Shown here piece by piece: positions 37,665-47,346 of a stretch of 64,000 nt of DNA; within the stretch, counting starts at the first letter, position 1, and every line of letters begins with the position of its first letter. This DNA is from Oculatella sp. LEGE 06141 (GTDB lineage: Bacteria; Cyanobacteriota; Cyanobacteriia; Elainellales; Elainellaceae), in the NCBI RefSeq assembly GCF_015207605.1, contig NZ_JADEWO010000001.1, positions 186,001-250,000 of the forward strand, read 5' to 3'. Position numbers and translations under genes: made by a program. The notes under the pieces were generated by a model, which searched no databases, had not been told where the DNA came from, and was given only the letters and a program-made list of their open reading frames with translations.

Positions 37665-37880
37665 ATGGCTAAGTTTCTCACGGTTCTTATTATTGCGTTC
37701 TGGATCAGCGCGATCGCCCTGATTTCAGTGCAGAATGCCGCCCCAGTAACGCTGCGATTTTTGTTTTTTCAGTCAGTTGAGCTGCCAATGGGTTTAATCC
37801 TAGCGTTTAGCGCTGCTCTTGGCATGGTGGGCACGGCACTGGTATTACCACTATGGCGATCGTCCTCAGGCAGCAATTGA
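37665..37880 (+). CDS. LapA-domain (DUF1049) small membrane protein
   Basis: A 71-residue protein with two membrane helices: FLTVLIIAFWISAIALISVQN and LPMGLILAFSAALGMVGTALVL. The motif ISVQNAAPVTLRFLFF between them is diagnostic of the LapA (lipopolysaccharide assembly A) domain family. The function in cyanobacteria is not established. A strong terminator follows. Confidence 0.85.
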   Translation: MAKFLTVLIIAFWISAIALISVQNAAPVTLRFLFFQSVELPMGLILAFSAALGMVGTALVLPLWRSSSGSN

Positions 37881-37892
37881 CCCCCTCAACTA

Positions 37893-37928
37893 GAAGAGGG
37901 CACACCCGCTCACAGGTATGCCCTCTTC
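37893..37928. terminator. Bidirectional terminator between convergent genes
   Basis: A perfect 10-bp stem GAAGAGGGCA/TGCCCTCTTC lies between the lapA-like gene and the convergent HTH-protein gene ending at 37945. Confidence 0.75.
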
Positions 37929-37944
37929 AACACAGCCCCCGGCA

Positions 37945-39054
37945 CTACAGCGAATACACCTGACCGTCAATCAACAGGCGAGTAATGCCTTTCGCTTGCA
38001 AATAAGGCGTTACTTTGTGAAACACCTTCCCATCTGGAACTTTCACGACTCGCTGCATTCGCCGCAAGAACCGCTTGGCCACTCGATGGTTGTCGAAGAT
38101 CGGTAACGTCTTCTCTGACACTTCCTCGGTTGGGATTTGTCCCAAATCGGCAAAGTCTTTAAGAGGGCGAGTAATTAACTCAGAAGAACGATCGATAACG
38201 ATGTAGCAGGTTTTGGGCAGCGCGGCTTCTGATAAGGGCAGCACCTGTATCCTGACACCACCGTGAACATGCACCGTTGCGTAGTCACCAATCTGGCTGG
38301 AGTCTAGTTCATCATCGTCATCCAGGTCGTCATCTAAATCATCGTCGTTCTCTGCATCATCTTCAATCTCATCAAAGTCTTCTTCATCGATCAGCTCTTC
38401 TTCCAAAATTTCTTCAATGGCGTTTGTTTGCGCCACATGATCGTGGTTCTGAAGAGCCGCAGGAGAACGATCGGATGGTTGTGTTAACTCGCTTTCCCCT
38501 TGATCGACAGAGGGCGAAACGTCTAGCTTGGGCTTTGGTTCTGGTTTAGCTACTTTTGGTTTTTCTGGTTTAGCCGTTTTCGGAATTGGCTTAGAGTCGC
38601 CTTTTTCTAAATTGACGATTTCTGGTTTAACTACGTCTGGTTTGACGATCTCTGGTTTAACCACTTCCGGTTCAGCCGCCGCAGTCGATCGCTTGCGGCG
38701 ACGACGCTGCCCAGGAGATTCTTCAGACTCAGGGACTTCAACTTCATCTGCTGCCGACTGAACGGCTTCAGTGGAAACAACTTCAGCGTCGATGAAAGGG
38801 GTGTTTGTCGTGGGTGGTGTCGAGTCTACTTCAAGCAGGGTAGGTTGTACTACTGCCCCTCTAGCAATACCTGAACGCTTTTGTTGGACAAGTATTTCGT
38901 AATCCTCATCCGATAAGTTTTGTTTGAGAATTCGGCTAATTGTGCTATTGCTAACACCATAACGGCTCGCCAATGTTGAGGTTGTCTCCTCTGGCTGACG
39001 ATAGCGAGTTAGAATGTCTTGTTTATCAGATTCGGTCAGTTTCGTGGGAGCCAT
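37945..39054 (-). CDS. HTH protein with long low-complexity linker, cyanobacterial
   Basis: About 369 residues from the ATG at 39054 (39072 also possible). The N-terminus is a transposase-like HTH (TESDKQDILTRYRQPEETTSTLASRYGVSNSTISRILKQ). The middle 200 residues are low complexity: KPEIVKPDVVKPEIV repeats, then an acidic run rich in Asp/Glu. The C-terminal 110 residues form a compact domain (YATVHVHGGVRIQVLPLSE... GITRLLIDGQVYSL). It is likely a DNA-binding regulator or nucleoid protein. No transposase catalytic domain is present. Confidence 0.75.
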   Translation of the reverse strand: MAPTKLTESDKQDILTRYRQPEETTSTLASRYGVSNSTISRILKQNLSDEDYEILVQQKRSGIARGAVVQPTLLEVDSTPPTTNTPFIDAEVVSTEAVQSAADEVEVPESEESPGQRRRRKRSTAAAEPEVVKPEIVKPDVVKPEIVNLEKGDSKPIPKTAKPEKPKVAKPEPKPKLDVSPSVDQGESELTQPSDRSPAALQNHDHVAQTNAIEEILEEELIDEEDFDEIEDDAENDDDLDDDLDDDDELDSSQIGDYATVHVHGGVRIQVLPLSEAALPKTCYIVIDRSSELITRPLKDFADLGQIPTEEVSEKTLPIFDNHRVAKRFLRRMQRVVKVPDGKVFHKVTPYLQAKGITRLLIDGQVYSL

Positions 39055-39178
39055 GCCAGAACGTGTCTTCAATTAGCGATCGCACTGTAGCACACACAGA
39101 ACCCCAGCGTTTCGAGGAATGTGCCGAGCCATCAGTACATTAGTCTATATGAGTTAATAATGACTCAAAACGACTGTC

Positions 39179-40162
39179 TTATGTTCGTTTTCGTGCGCCT
39201 CTGCGCGATCGGGTTGACAGGTCGTATTCCAGAGCTGCGCCAATGGCAAACAAACAGCCGCTAAAAATCCAGAAGACTTCTGGCAATGCTCCAGTTTGAT
39301 AGTTTTCGATGTAGTTTGTGGCGTAGTAAAACCACATATCTGCAATGTAGAACGATAGCGCCGCTGCCGAAATGAACCGCCAAGAGACCGAAAACCGCCC
39401 ACCCCAAAATGCAAGCAGCAAGGTGGTTGCAATAATGACGAGAATAATGTCGCCAACTATATATAGAATGCCGACGAAATTGGAAAGGGGGGCTAGCGTT
39501 TCGTTAATAGAATCAGCCCATGCGGGAATAGGAGGCGAGGCTTCTTCGACTTGACTGATGACATCAGGGCTAACTGGTTCCGCCTGAGCAATGGTGGGAG
39601 AGGTGGTTGCAACCAATGTAGAAGCGGGATCGGTCAACAGGCTTTGTGGAGCCGCTTCGGCAGGAGAAAAGGCCAGAACATAGGCCAGGGCAATGCTGCC
39701 AATTGCAATCCCCGCCAGGGTAGCCCATTGTGCTGCCGTTAAACTGAGCCGCCGCGACAGAACCGCCTGTAGCATTCCCCATCCCAGGAAAACGTAGGTA
39801 GCGATAAAGAAAATGTCTCCGGGTGAAACATCGGGCTGTAGCTGCAATCCTAATTCCCAATAGGCCAGCAGCAGGTTTCCAATAAAGTAGGAAAACATGC
39901 CTAACCCAATTGATAGCCATACCGTACGGCCACTGACAATTTGCGAACTGCGCCAATTGCGAAAGCACATGATGCCAGCACCGAGGAAGGCGATGTCCTC
40001 CAGGATATAGGTGGTTACGCCATACCATTCAGGCCGTCCCTGACCTGGAAGCGGAACGCTAAAGAGTAGGAAAAACAGCAGGGCAGCAGTAGACCACGCG
40101 ATCGCCGCCAAAATCACGGCTTGAACTGAAACCTTCAACTCGGAACCAGAGGATTTTTTCAA
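39179..40162 (-). CDS. Polytopic membrane protein, unknown function
   Basis: A 327-residue protein with about eight hydrophobic helices in two groups, separated by a lumenal or periplasmic Ala/Pro/Ser-rich loop (about 170-225). Motifs such as TYILEDIAFLGAGIMCFRNW, YFIGNLLLAYWELG and PGDIFFIATYVFLGWGML are reminiscent of the N-terminal sensory membrane regions found in some GGDEF or kinase proteins, but no output domain follows. The C-terminus is strongly basic (STRSRRGARKRT). Confidence 0.7.
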   Translation of the reverse strand: MKKSSGSELKVSVQAVILAAIAWSTAALLFFLLFSVPLPGQGRPEWYGVTTYILEDIAFLGAGIMCFRNWRSSQIVSGRTVWLSIGLGMFSYFIGNLLLAYWELGLQLQPDVSPGDIFFIATYVFLGWGMLQAVLSRRLSLTAAQWATLAGIAIGSIALAYVLAFSPAEAAPQSLLTDPASTLVATTSPTIAQAEPVSPDVISQVEEASPPIPAWADSINETLAPLSNFVGILYIVGDIILVIIATTLLLAFWGGRFSVSWRFISAAALSFYIADMWFYYATNYIENYQTGALPEVFWIFSGCLFAIGAALEYDLSTRSRRGARKRT

Positions 40163-40235
40163 GGGGCTGCTCCTCGGAATGCAACTAAGACTGGCAGATA
40201 CAAGCAGATGTTAACGAAAGCACTCATCATAAAGC

Positions 40236-40907
40236 CTACTGCCAAACTTTGCCGATTGGAGAGTGACTTAACCAGGCTAAGAATTGTGTTCGATCGTTAG
40301 CAGGCATATCTTGCAGTGCATCCATGACCCGTTCTGTGAAGTTAGCATTCCCAAAATGCTCTTTACCCAACCGGAAAAGCTCTTGTAACAGGGTGTTGAG
40401 GTGATGTTCTTGCCAGGGTGGGACTTGAACGCCCGTGAGCGGATTGACGGTTAACAAATGATTAATGGCATCTGGTGAATCGGTCTGAGGAAACCGCCAC
40501 TGTTGAAAGACGGCTGTAATTTCTTTTTGGAACAACCCAACATGCCTGGTTCCCAGCAAGTCTTCGATGTCGATGTAGACCGCTTGCAGCAACAGCAAGC
40601 AAGCCTGGACACTAGAAGGAGAGGTTTCACCACCTGCACTGTGGTCGGCTCCGTCTGATTCGAGTTGATCTAAACGAACTTTTCCCCAAATACTGTAGCG
40701 ATCGGGTTCTTCTAGCAATACACACGCTTTGCCGCGATTATCTGTAAGGTCACGCCAGAGAATTTTAGCGTCTTCTTCTTGCGCCGCACCAAACACACTG
40801 ATCAGGCGAAAGGTTTGCCCCTGATATTTAAGAATCGGAATCTGCTGATCTTTACTGGGGTGCTGAATGGTTGAAATTTCAACATCCTGCCTCTTTAAGA
40901 TAAACAT
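40236..40907 (-). CDS. Conserved cyanobacterial protein (Npun_F0813-like)
   Basis: A 223-residue soluble protein. The N-terminal part, MFILKRQDVEISTIQHP with QGQTFRLISVF and LWRDLTDNRGKACVLLEEP, is conserved across cyanobacteria, and I recall the family name Npun_F0813 for it; that name is from memory. The C-terminal half is helical. The function is unknown. It is 73 bases upstream of the membrane protein gene on the same strand. Confidence 0.7.
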   Translation of the reverse strand: MFILKRQDVEISTIQHPSKDQQIPILKYQGQTFRLISVFGAAQEEDAKILWRDLTDNRGKACVLLEEPDRYSIWGKVRLDQLESDGADHSAGGETSPSSVQACLLLLQAVYIDIEDLLGTRHVGLFQKEITAVFQQWRFPQTDSPDAINHLLTVNPLTGVQVPPWQEHHLNTLLQELFRLGKEHFGNANFTERVMDALQDMPANDRTQFLAWLSHSPIGKVWQ

Positions 40908-41309
40908 GACGCTGCCAATGACTCCTGATCAGGGTCGGGGATGTTGGGCTGGAGTGATTTACTCCTGGAGAGTGCTTTGTTGACGAAGCACAGGCATACT
41001 GAGGTTTAGCTAAATGAGGGTCACTCAGCTTGGTATGACTATAGCGATTGTAGAAGGGAGACTTTGTAAACAAAAGCAACCGAATTTCGTTTAGAAATCA
41101 TGTTGGTTTTAGTGTACATCTCTTAATCACGCTACTCTAGCTTTAGACTCTGCGATGAGAGTTAAGGCTAGATCGGCTGCTAGAGCACCAAGATAGCACC
41201 TGTCTTGGTACTATATATTGGTTCATAACAGCAAATTGCTCTCTCTATTTTTCCCAAGATTCCATAATGGAATCACTCAGGTTAAGGTTCAGTTTTTTGC
41301 GTTCTCGTT
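40908..41309 (+). promoter_or_regulatory. Intergenic region before tRNA-Arg
   Basis: No ORF with coding character. It must contain the promoter of the tRNA. A/T-rich stretches lie near 41080-41260, but I cannot assign boxes. Confidence 0.35.
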
Positions 41310-41382
<73 letters not shown>

Positions 41383-41430
41383 TTATCAAAGGCAATATGA
41401 TTAGATCATGAGCCGGAAAATAGGCTAACC

Positions 41431-42027
41431 ATGATTGAACTTTTAGCTGCACTTTCGGCATCGGCGGCGGTTGGCATGAGGATTGCCCTACCGCTGTTGC
41501 TAATTGGGCTGCTGTACGGCAGCGATTTATGGGCAAAGGCTCCTTTATTGTCGCGCGTGCCGCCACCCATTATTTTAGGAACACTGGTCAGTTGGTCTTG
41601 CGTTGAGTTGCTGTTAACCAAGGAACGCCTGGGTCAACGGTTTGTGCAACTGGTGCAGTTGGTGTTTAGCCCAATCGTGGGGGCGATCGTTGGTATTACT
41701 GTTGCTCGTAGCGTTGCAGCAGAAGACTGGATGATTGGCATTATTGGCGTGGTCGGGGGGCTGCTGGCGCTCGTGCTGCAACTGGTTCAGGTGGGCTGGT
41801 TTTTTCGGCTTCAGGGGTTACCGCTTTGGGTCATTTTTATTCAAGATTTTCTCTGCGTTTCGCTGGTGTTGTTTGCTTTTGATGCTCCAACGCAGGGAGG
41901 GTTGATTGCCCTGTTGCTGCTGTGGTTGGCCATTCGTAGCACCAGTGAGTGGCATCGCTGGTATCGGCAGCAGGGATCATCGGGCGATCGCGCTAACCCA
42001 CGACGGCACAAGCAAGATCCGGACTAA
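41431..42027 (+). CDS. DUF4126 membrane protein
   Basis: A 198-residue protein with about five helices. The opening MIELLAALSASAAVGMRIALPLL and the pair VFSPIVGAIVGITVA and GIIGVVGGLLALVLQLVQ match the DUF4126 family of cyanobacterial and other bacterial membrane proteins. The function is unknown. It starts 48 bases after the tRNA. Confidence 0.8.
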   Translation: MIELLAALSASAAVGMRIALPLLLIGLLYGSDLWAKAPLLSRVPPPIILGTLVSWSCVELLLTKERLGQRFVQLVQLVFSPIVGAIVGITVARSVAAEDWMIGIIGVVGGLLALVLQLVQVGWFFRLQGLPLWVIFIQDFLCVSLVLFAFDAPTQGGLIALLLLWLAIRSTSEWHRWYRQQGSSGDRANPRRHKQDPD

Positions 42028-42063
42028 TCGGCCATTTGAAGCACCCATCCAACGGTTTAGCTG

Positions 42064-42981
42064 TTATCCCTGCAAACAAAAGCGACGACAGGTCAACACT
42101 GGCGAATCGGCAATGCCAGACATGGGGCACCCCGGGGTTGAACAAATGCCGCAATTTGCCTCTGCGGGCAGGATGACTTCGTTTGCGGCATAAATGCTGA
42201 TGCCCTGACTAACGAATCCCTGAGCTTCTAAGTCGGAAATAGAATCACAAATAAGCAATGCCTTATCAATCCCAAAGGTTTCTCTGGACTGGTTAATTTT
42301 GGCTAGCGTTTTGCGGAAACTATTTAGCTCGGGTTTAATCTCAATGATGACCTTGTGGTCGTGGCTCTTGAAGCAGGATGGCTTTTGTTGAGAGAAATAG
42401 TCTTTGTATTGAATGGTGAAGGTGCCATCGGTGTAGCGCAGGGTGCGAATGAGGCGCAGAAATGGCAACGTGAAGCGTCCCTCCGCATCCAGGGTGTACC
42501 ACCAGGATTTGTGCCATGCCTCGTAGGGCAGGTTCAAAATGGCTTCGACCTGCTGGGGTGAAAAGCCAGCATGTGCCAGAAGGGACAAAGCTTGTGGGAG
42601 GCCGATCGTTTGACCCAGAATATGGGTTTCAGATTCACAGCGGGTGAGATGAGCTAACTCACGGCTGGCAGCATCGCGCCCACGATGGTCTGCCCATCGC
42701 GGATCGACCTCGGCAGGGGACCCTGCCAGAATGCAGTTGACCGCTTCAAATTGGATGATGCCATCGACGGCTTTGCTGTGCGCCGCGATCGGAACGCCAA
42801 TCGTGGAACTCACGGTTCCAATTCGGTGAGGCTGTGCGATCGGTGGGGTGCAGCCAACAAGCAACGATTTGAGGATGGTTTCATCGGCGATCGCCAGGGC
42901 AATTTGAATGCGATCGCGCAGAGCAAGGGAGCCTTGCTGCTTTTTGGAACCTGAATGAGTCAGCGCACTCTTAGTCATCAT
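42064..42981 (-). CDS. Unknown protein with E-x-K motif and C-terminal Cys cluster
   Basis: About 305 residues from the ATG at 42981 (an AGGTGG site is upstream). The middle section (RFTLPFLRLIRTLRYTDG) leads into KVIIEIKPEL, a strand with an E-x-K pair as in PD-(D/E)XK nucleases, followed by an alternating helix/strand (RETFGIDKALLICDSISDLEAQG). The last 30 residues hold five cysteines as C-x2-C-x4-C-x12-C-x3-C, which could bind an iron-sulfur cluster or zinc. No family was recognised; a nuclease role is only a hypothesis. Confidence 0.7.
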   Translation of the reverse strand: MMTKSALTHSGSKKQQGSLALRDRIQIALAIADETILKSLLVGCTPPIAQPHRIGTVSSTIGVPIAAHSKAVDGIIQFEAVNCILAGSPAEVDPRWADHRGRDAASRELAHLTRCESETHILGQTIGLPQALSLLAHAGFSPQQVEAILNLPYEAWHKSWWYTLDAEGRFTLPFLRLIRTLRYTDGTFTIQYKDYFSQQKPSCFKSHDHKVIIEIKPELNSFRKTLAKINQSRETFGIDKALLICDSISDLEAQGFVSQGISIYAANEVILPAEANCGICSTPGCPMSGIADSPVLTCRRFCLQG

Positions 42982-43733
42982 GGAACCACCTGATCCTAAC
43001 GGCGACTTGGCGTTGCATCCTGGCAAGCAATTCCAGGGTGACTTGGATGGAAAATCTGCGTCCTAACCGTACAGTTCTATTCAGTTGTTCAGTTTTTATC
43101 TGGGGCACCCAATTCAACCTGAACCGTTCACCAGCGTATGTGGATATTGTGATCGCTCTGTTAACGGTTGGAGCTGTCTCGCATTCCTTTTAATAGAACT
43201 GTGACAAATCCTGATGTTGGCTCACCAAACTTTGCTCTTGTTCAAAAAACGCAATGGTTATCCCTCAATGCTCTCAGGGGGATGGGGGCAGCTAACGACC
43301 AATACGCTGAGAGGGTGCCTGAGAATGGCTCAACATTCTAAATTAGCCCCCTAAATCCCCCAAAACTGGGGGACTTTGAAACAGAATTGATTCGGGAATC
43401 CCCCAATTTTGGGGGATTAGGGGGCGGTTCGAGTTGGAGCTTAGCACTTTTAAGACATCCTCTGAGGCGGAAGTAAGCGATACGATTTCTGCTCCGTCAT
43501 TGGTCATTCGTCTAAGGAGTGTCCTTTGACCTACCAAAAACATCAGCGAGTTGAGTGTTTTCGCCGCAACGATCGCAATGATAGGAAATTTTGGTCACGA
43601 CAACGCCATCCAGCAGGTTAGCAAGGTCAACCCGCTGGGTGTCCATTATTGGATTGGAACGGACGCTGTTTACGAAAGGTGACGTTGAGAAACGGATCGC
43701 CCATAAGCTGGGCGATCGTTTTGACGCTACGGC
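42982..43733. other. Intergenic region with a MITE-like repeat
   Basis: About 750 bases without a credible gene. The middle is filled by the palindromic element described separately (43334-43470). A small hairpin GATCGCCCA/TGGGCGATC near 43697-43719 just ahead of the convergent gene end may be the terminator of the gene ending at 43734. Short ORFs here are shadows of the repeat. Confidence 0.5.
43334..43470. mobile_element. MITE-like palindromic element, copy A
   Basis: The core is an inverted repeat of GCCCCCTAAATCCCCC and GGGGGATTAGGGGGC, each arm with its own inner hairpin. One end reads AGCACTTTTAAGACATCCTC. The reverse complement matches the element at 62410-62572 over most of its length. 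The other end is diverged or truncated. Confidence 0.75.
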
Positions 43734-44180
43734 TTAGTTGCCCTCAACAATCCAGGGAGTTGCAGCACCACCCCAAACCGGGTGGCCTCCCATACTGCCT
43801 GCCTGGACGATTTGTTGTCTGGCTGTTTCGGCATGGGTTTGGGTCGGCAGGGCATGAACAAGCGAGATCACCCAGTCTTTCCTGGCTGGGGTTTGTTCCG
43901 AGTTGTATTCTAAATCTCGGCTACCTGCCCATGAACAACGGCTTTCCATCTGCCATCCCCGATTGGCCGCCAGTGACGCAATGTTGCTGTATTTGACACC
44001 TGGCATGTGGGGAATGGCGATCGCGTACTCCCCCGATGCTGGCCGAGCGCACGCCTGAGGCGGCAAAAAGCTGACAGTGAGCAACCCAACGATCGCCACT
44101 AGTAAGCCCAGAATGGTACCTCGCACGAGACGCGAGGACAACATCTTCGTCATGTCGCTGTGTTCTGCTTTAGAGTTCAT
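43734..44180 (-). CDS. Exported small protein with N-terminal signal/anchor
   Basis: A 148-residue protein from the ATG at 44180 (AGGAGG site 11 bases upstream). A basic N-terminus is followed by a hydrophobic segment (GTILGLLVAIVGLLTVSFL) and a possible cleavage after ACA. The exported part has two cysteine-containing or Trp-rich stretches (WQMESRCSWAGSRDLEYN). No family was recognised. Upstream codons to 44309 look like non-coding read-through. Confidence 0.6.
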   Translation of the reverse strand: MNSKAEHSDMTKMLSSRLVRGTILGLLVAIVGLLTVSFLPPQACARPASGEYAIAIPHMPGVKYSNIASLAANRGWQMESRCSWAGSRDLEYNSEQTPARKDWVISLVHALPTQTHAETARQQIVQAGSMGGHPVWGGAATPWIVEGN

Positions 44181-44421
44181 TATTAGTCGTACCTCCTGAT
44201 TGTTCAGTGTGGTGCAGGTCTGACCGTTTGACCTCTGCCACATGAGCGAAACCGGGGAACGGGCGATCGCCACTTGTGCCGCGAGACTAACCTGACGCAG
44301 AACAGGCAAAAGCTTAAAGAAACCCTAACTTAGGCAGGAAGGGGTGGGCAAAAAAAAGTATGGTTTGGAAAGAAGCGTATAGCAATCACATCGTTCCCAC
44401 GTCAGGAACCCTAAACGTCTT

Positions 44422-46395
44422 ATGGTCTCAGAAGCAACAATTGAATCTATTCTTCAAGAAAAGCGTTTATTCGATCCTCCGGCTGAGTTTTCGCAACAGG
44501 CTCATATTAAAAGTCAGGCAGAGTATGAGCAGCTTTTTGAACGTGCCAAGGCTGACCCAGAGAAGTTTTGGGCAGAACTGGCCGAGCAAGAACTGGATTG
44601 GTTTCAACCGTGGGATACAGTGCTGGATTGGCAACCCCCGTTTGCCCAGTGGTTCGTCAACGGCAAAATCAATATTTCCTATAACTGTCTCGATCGCCAT
44701 CTCACCACCTGGCGACGCAACAAGGCGGCTCTGATCTGGGAAGGAGAACCCGGAGACTCGCGGACGCTAACCTATGCTCAGCTTCACCGTGAAGTGTGTC
44801 AGGCGGCTAATGTCCTGAAACAGTTGGGCGTGAAGAAAGGCGATGTCGTGGGGATTTATATGCCCATGATTCCAGAAGCAGCGATCGCCATGTTAGCCTG
44901 TGCCCGGATTGGTGCCCCGCATACGGTTGTCTTTGGTGGCTTTAGTGCCGAAGCGTTACGCGATCGCTTAGTGGATGGCAAAGCCAAACTGGTCATTACC
45001 GCAGATGGTGGCTGGCGGAAGGATGCGATCGTTCCCTTAAAAGAACAGGTAGATAAAGCGATCGCCAATGAGGCCGCTCCCAGTGTCGAGAATGTTCTGG
45101 TGGTTCGTCGGACGGCACAAGAAATTGCGATGCAGTCGGGGCGCGATCATTGGTGGCATGAGTGCTTAAAGCAGGCATCGGCGGATTGTCCGGCTGAGCC
45201 AATGGACAGTGAAGATATGCTGTTCATTCTGTACACCTCTGGCAGTACGGGCAAGCCCAAGGGTGTGGTTCACACCACAGGCGGTTACAACCTGTACACC
45301 CACATCACCACCAAGTGGGTGTTTGATTTGAGGGATACGGATGTTTACTGGTGTACGGCTGATGTGGGCTGGATTACAGGCCACAGCTACATCGTTTATG
45401 GGCCGCTATCCAATGGTGCCACTACGCTGATGTATGAAGGGGCACCCCGTCCGTCGAATCCGGGCTGCTTTTGGGATGTCATTGAAAAGTATGGTGTAAC
45501 GGTTTTCTATACGGCACCTACGGCCATTCGAGCCTTTATCAAGATGGGAGATCAGTTGCCCAAGGCCAGAAATTTATCGTCGCTGCGGCTGTTGGGGACG
45601 GTGGGTGAGCCAATTAATCCGGAATCGTGGGTGTGGTATCAGCAGGTGATTGGGGGCGGACGGTGCCCGGTGGTGGATACCTGGTGGCAAACGGAAACGG
45701 GAGGCCACATGATTACACCGCTTCCGGGGGCAGTGCCGACCAAGCCCGGTTCGGCGACCCGTCCGTTTCCCGGTATTTTGGCCGATGTTGTGGATCTGGA
45801 GGGCAATGCGGTTGAAGACAATCAGGGTGGATATTTAGCGGTTCGCTATCCCTGGCCGGGAATGATGCGAACGGTGTTTGGCGACCCCGATCGCTTCCGC
45901 CGCACCTATTGGGAACACATTCCGCCCAAAGACGGAAAATATGTTTACTTCGCTGGAGATGGGGCACGCAAAGACAAGGAAGGCTATTTCTGGATTATGG
46001 GTCGGGTGGATGATGTGATCAATGTGGCTGGACATCGACTCGGCACGATGGAAATCGAGTCGGCGTTGGTGTCTCATCCGGCGGTTGCAGAAGCAGCGGT
46101 GGTGGGTAAACCGGATGAAGTGAAGGGCAGTGATGTGGTTGCTTTTGTCACATTAGAAGGCACTTACACGCCGAGTGATGACCTGATTAAGGAGTTGAAG
46201 AAGCACGTTTCACAGGAGATCGGCGCGATCGCCCGTCCGGGTGAAATTCGCTTCAGTGATGCGTTGCCTAAAACTCGTTCTGGCAAGATTATGCGGCGAT
46301 TGTTGCGATCGCTGGCGGCTGGGGAGGAAGTAACGGGTGATACCTCAACGCTAGAAGACATGGGTGTGTTAGATAAACTGCGCCAGGGCGGTTGA
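44422..46395 (+). CDS. acs: Acetyl-CoA synthetase
   Basis: A 657-residue AMP-forming acyl-adenylate enzyme converting acetate, ATP and CoA to acetyl-CoA. Core motifs are the P-loop [19 protein letters not shown], the Trp-rich acetate pocket region [38 protein letters not shown], and the C-terminal acetylation-site motif [14 protein letters not shown] with the catalytic Lys. Length and N-terminal domain fit Acs, not propionyl-CoA synthetase. A strong terminator is downstream. Confidence 0.96.
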   Translation: MVSEATIESILQEKRLFDPPAEFSQQAHIKSQAEYEQLFERAKADPEKFWAELAEQELDWFQPWDTVLDWQPPFAQWFVNGKINISYNCLDRHLTTWRRNKAALIWEGEPGDSRTLTYAQLHREVCQAANVLKQLGVKKGDVVGIYMPMIPEAAIAMLACARIGAPHTVVFGGFSAEALRDRLVDGKAKLVITADGGWRKDAIVPLKEQVDKAIANEAAPSVENVLVVRRTAQEIAMQSGRDHWWHECLKQASADCPAEPMDSEDMLFILYTSGSTGKPKGVVHTTGGYNLYTHITTKWVFDLRDTDVYWCTADVGWITGHSYIVYGPLSNGATTLMYEGAPRPSNPGCFWDVIEKYGVTVFYTAPTAIRAFIKMGDQLPKARNLSSLRLLGTVGEPINPESWVWYQQVIGGGRCPVVDTWWQTETGGHMITPLPGAVPTKPGSATRPFPGILADVVDLEGNAVEDNQGGYLAVRYPWPGMMRTVFGDPDRFRRTYWEHIPPKDGKYVYFAGDGARKDKEGYFWIMGRVDDVINVAGHRLGTMEIESALVSHPAVAEAAVVGKPDEVKGSDVVAFVTLEGTYTPSDDLIKELKKHVSQEIGAIARPGEIRFSDALPKTRSGKIMRRLLRSLAAGEEVTGDTSTLEDMGVLDKLRQGG

Positions 46396-46476
46396 GGTTA
46401 AGTCGCTTCGTTGAGTCCCATTCATTGACAGTGCCTTCATTAGATAGTGCATTTATCAGACGTGCAACCCTTTGGC

Positions 46477-46506
46477 AGAGACGCGATCGATCGCGTCTCT
46501 TTCTTT
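46477..46506 (+). terminator. Terminator of acs
   Basis: The 24-base palindrome AGAGACGCGATC/GATCGCGTCTCT with a T-rich tail (TTCTTTTT), 81 bases after the acs stop. The stem includes CGATCG. Confidence 0.8.
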
Positions 46507-46633
46507 TTGGGTACTGACTGTTGACTCGTCACAACGTCTCAGGGAGGAGCAGGATGGCCTTTATATCGTCAGATTGATGTTGGGTTGTGGTTAACGTTGA
46601 ACACTGTTGTCAGTGTTAATTAGAGGATTTGAT

Positions 46634-47011
46634 ATGAGTCGAGTTACTTCTTGGTTGCCAAAGATGCACCTGCGTCAACTCCTGGCTACTGTTTTGCTGG
46701 GACTTACATTGCTTACTGGCGTTGCCTTTGGGACGTTTGGCTATGGCTCACCAGCACACGCTACATCCCTAACGCCCGAAGCCCGGAGTTATCAGGTCAA
46801 CCAGGGTGAAACTCCGTCTAGAACGGCGAAGGAGAGCGGCGAAGGCTTGGGCGAGTCGATTAAAGATGCGGCTGACAACGTGCGCGAGAAGCTCAATTTG
46901 GATCAACCGTTGCCCCACAGCACAAAGGCTTTCTTTAAGCAGGTTCAAGGTGAAGATGTGACGGTTGAAGAGGGAGCGCCATCCTGGAAAGGGGCAGACA
47001 AGGTAGATTAA
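46634..47011 (+). CDS. Exported small protein, LEA-like middle part
   Basis: A 125-residue protein from the ATG at 46634 (TAGAGG site), with a signal peptide (LLATVLLGLTLLTGVAFG, cleavage after SPAHA likely). The mature part is hydrophilic: SGEGLGESIKDAADNVREKLNLD is an amphipathic helix of the kind in LEA/CsbD-like stress proteins. The upstream in-frame start at 46607 is less likely. The function is unknown. A hairpin terminator follows. Confidence 0.7.
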   Translation: MSRVTSWLPKMHLRQLLATVLLGLTLLTGVAFGTFGYGSPAHATSLTPEARSYQVNQGETPSRTAKESGEGLGESIKDAADNVREKLNLDQPLPHSTKAFFKQVQGEDVTVEEGAPSWKGADKVD

Positions 47012-47030
47012 GTAGCTATATGTTTTGCAG

Positions 47031-47070
47031 GGCGATCGCGTTTCGGCAATGAGACGCGATCGCCGTTTTT
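47031..47070 (+). terminator. Hairpin terminator with HIP1 stem
   Basis: A perfect 11-bp stem GGCGATCGCGT/ACGCGATCGCC around a 12-base loop, followed by GTTTTT. The stem contains GCGATCGC. Confidence 0.85.
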
Positions 47071-47076
47071 GGCAGG

Positions 47077-47346
47077 TTATGTCAGGCGAATCGATCGCAT
47101 TAACAGGCTCATTACATCTCCTTCGTTGGGAGTCACAATAAGTTGCTGATTCGGAATAGTAATCAGCGGACTCCACAATCCGGCTTCGGCATAGCGCAGG
47201 TTATGCAAAAGGTGAATGGTTCTGCGAATGGCGATCGGGGAACCAATGAGCAGATGCTTCAGCGGTTCTCGGTGGTGGGGTGACGGTGGCAGGCAGTCGC
47301 CTTCAGGATCGTGGATGTCAACGGGCTGTAGTTGAACGGATGTCAT
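47077..47346 (-). CDS. Small conserved cyanobacterial protein
   Basis: An 89-residue soluble protein. The centre (LIGSPIAIRRTIHLLHNLRYAEAGLWSPLI) and the end (IPNQQLIVTPNEGDVMSLL) look strongly conserved in style and may bind a partner or membrane surface. I recall similar hypothetical proteins in cyanobacteria but no function. It is convergent with the exported protein gene at 46634. Confidence 0.65.
   Translation of the reverse strand: MTSVQLQPVDIHDPEGDCLPPSPHHREPLKHLLIGSPIAIRRTIHLLHNLRYAEAGLWSPLITIPNQQLIVTPNEGDVMSLLMRSIRLT

Noticed and set aside
37945-39054. Insertion-sequence transposase
   Set aside because: Only the HTH is transposase-like; no catalytic DDE domain and no terminal repeats around the gene.
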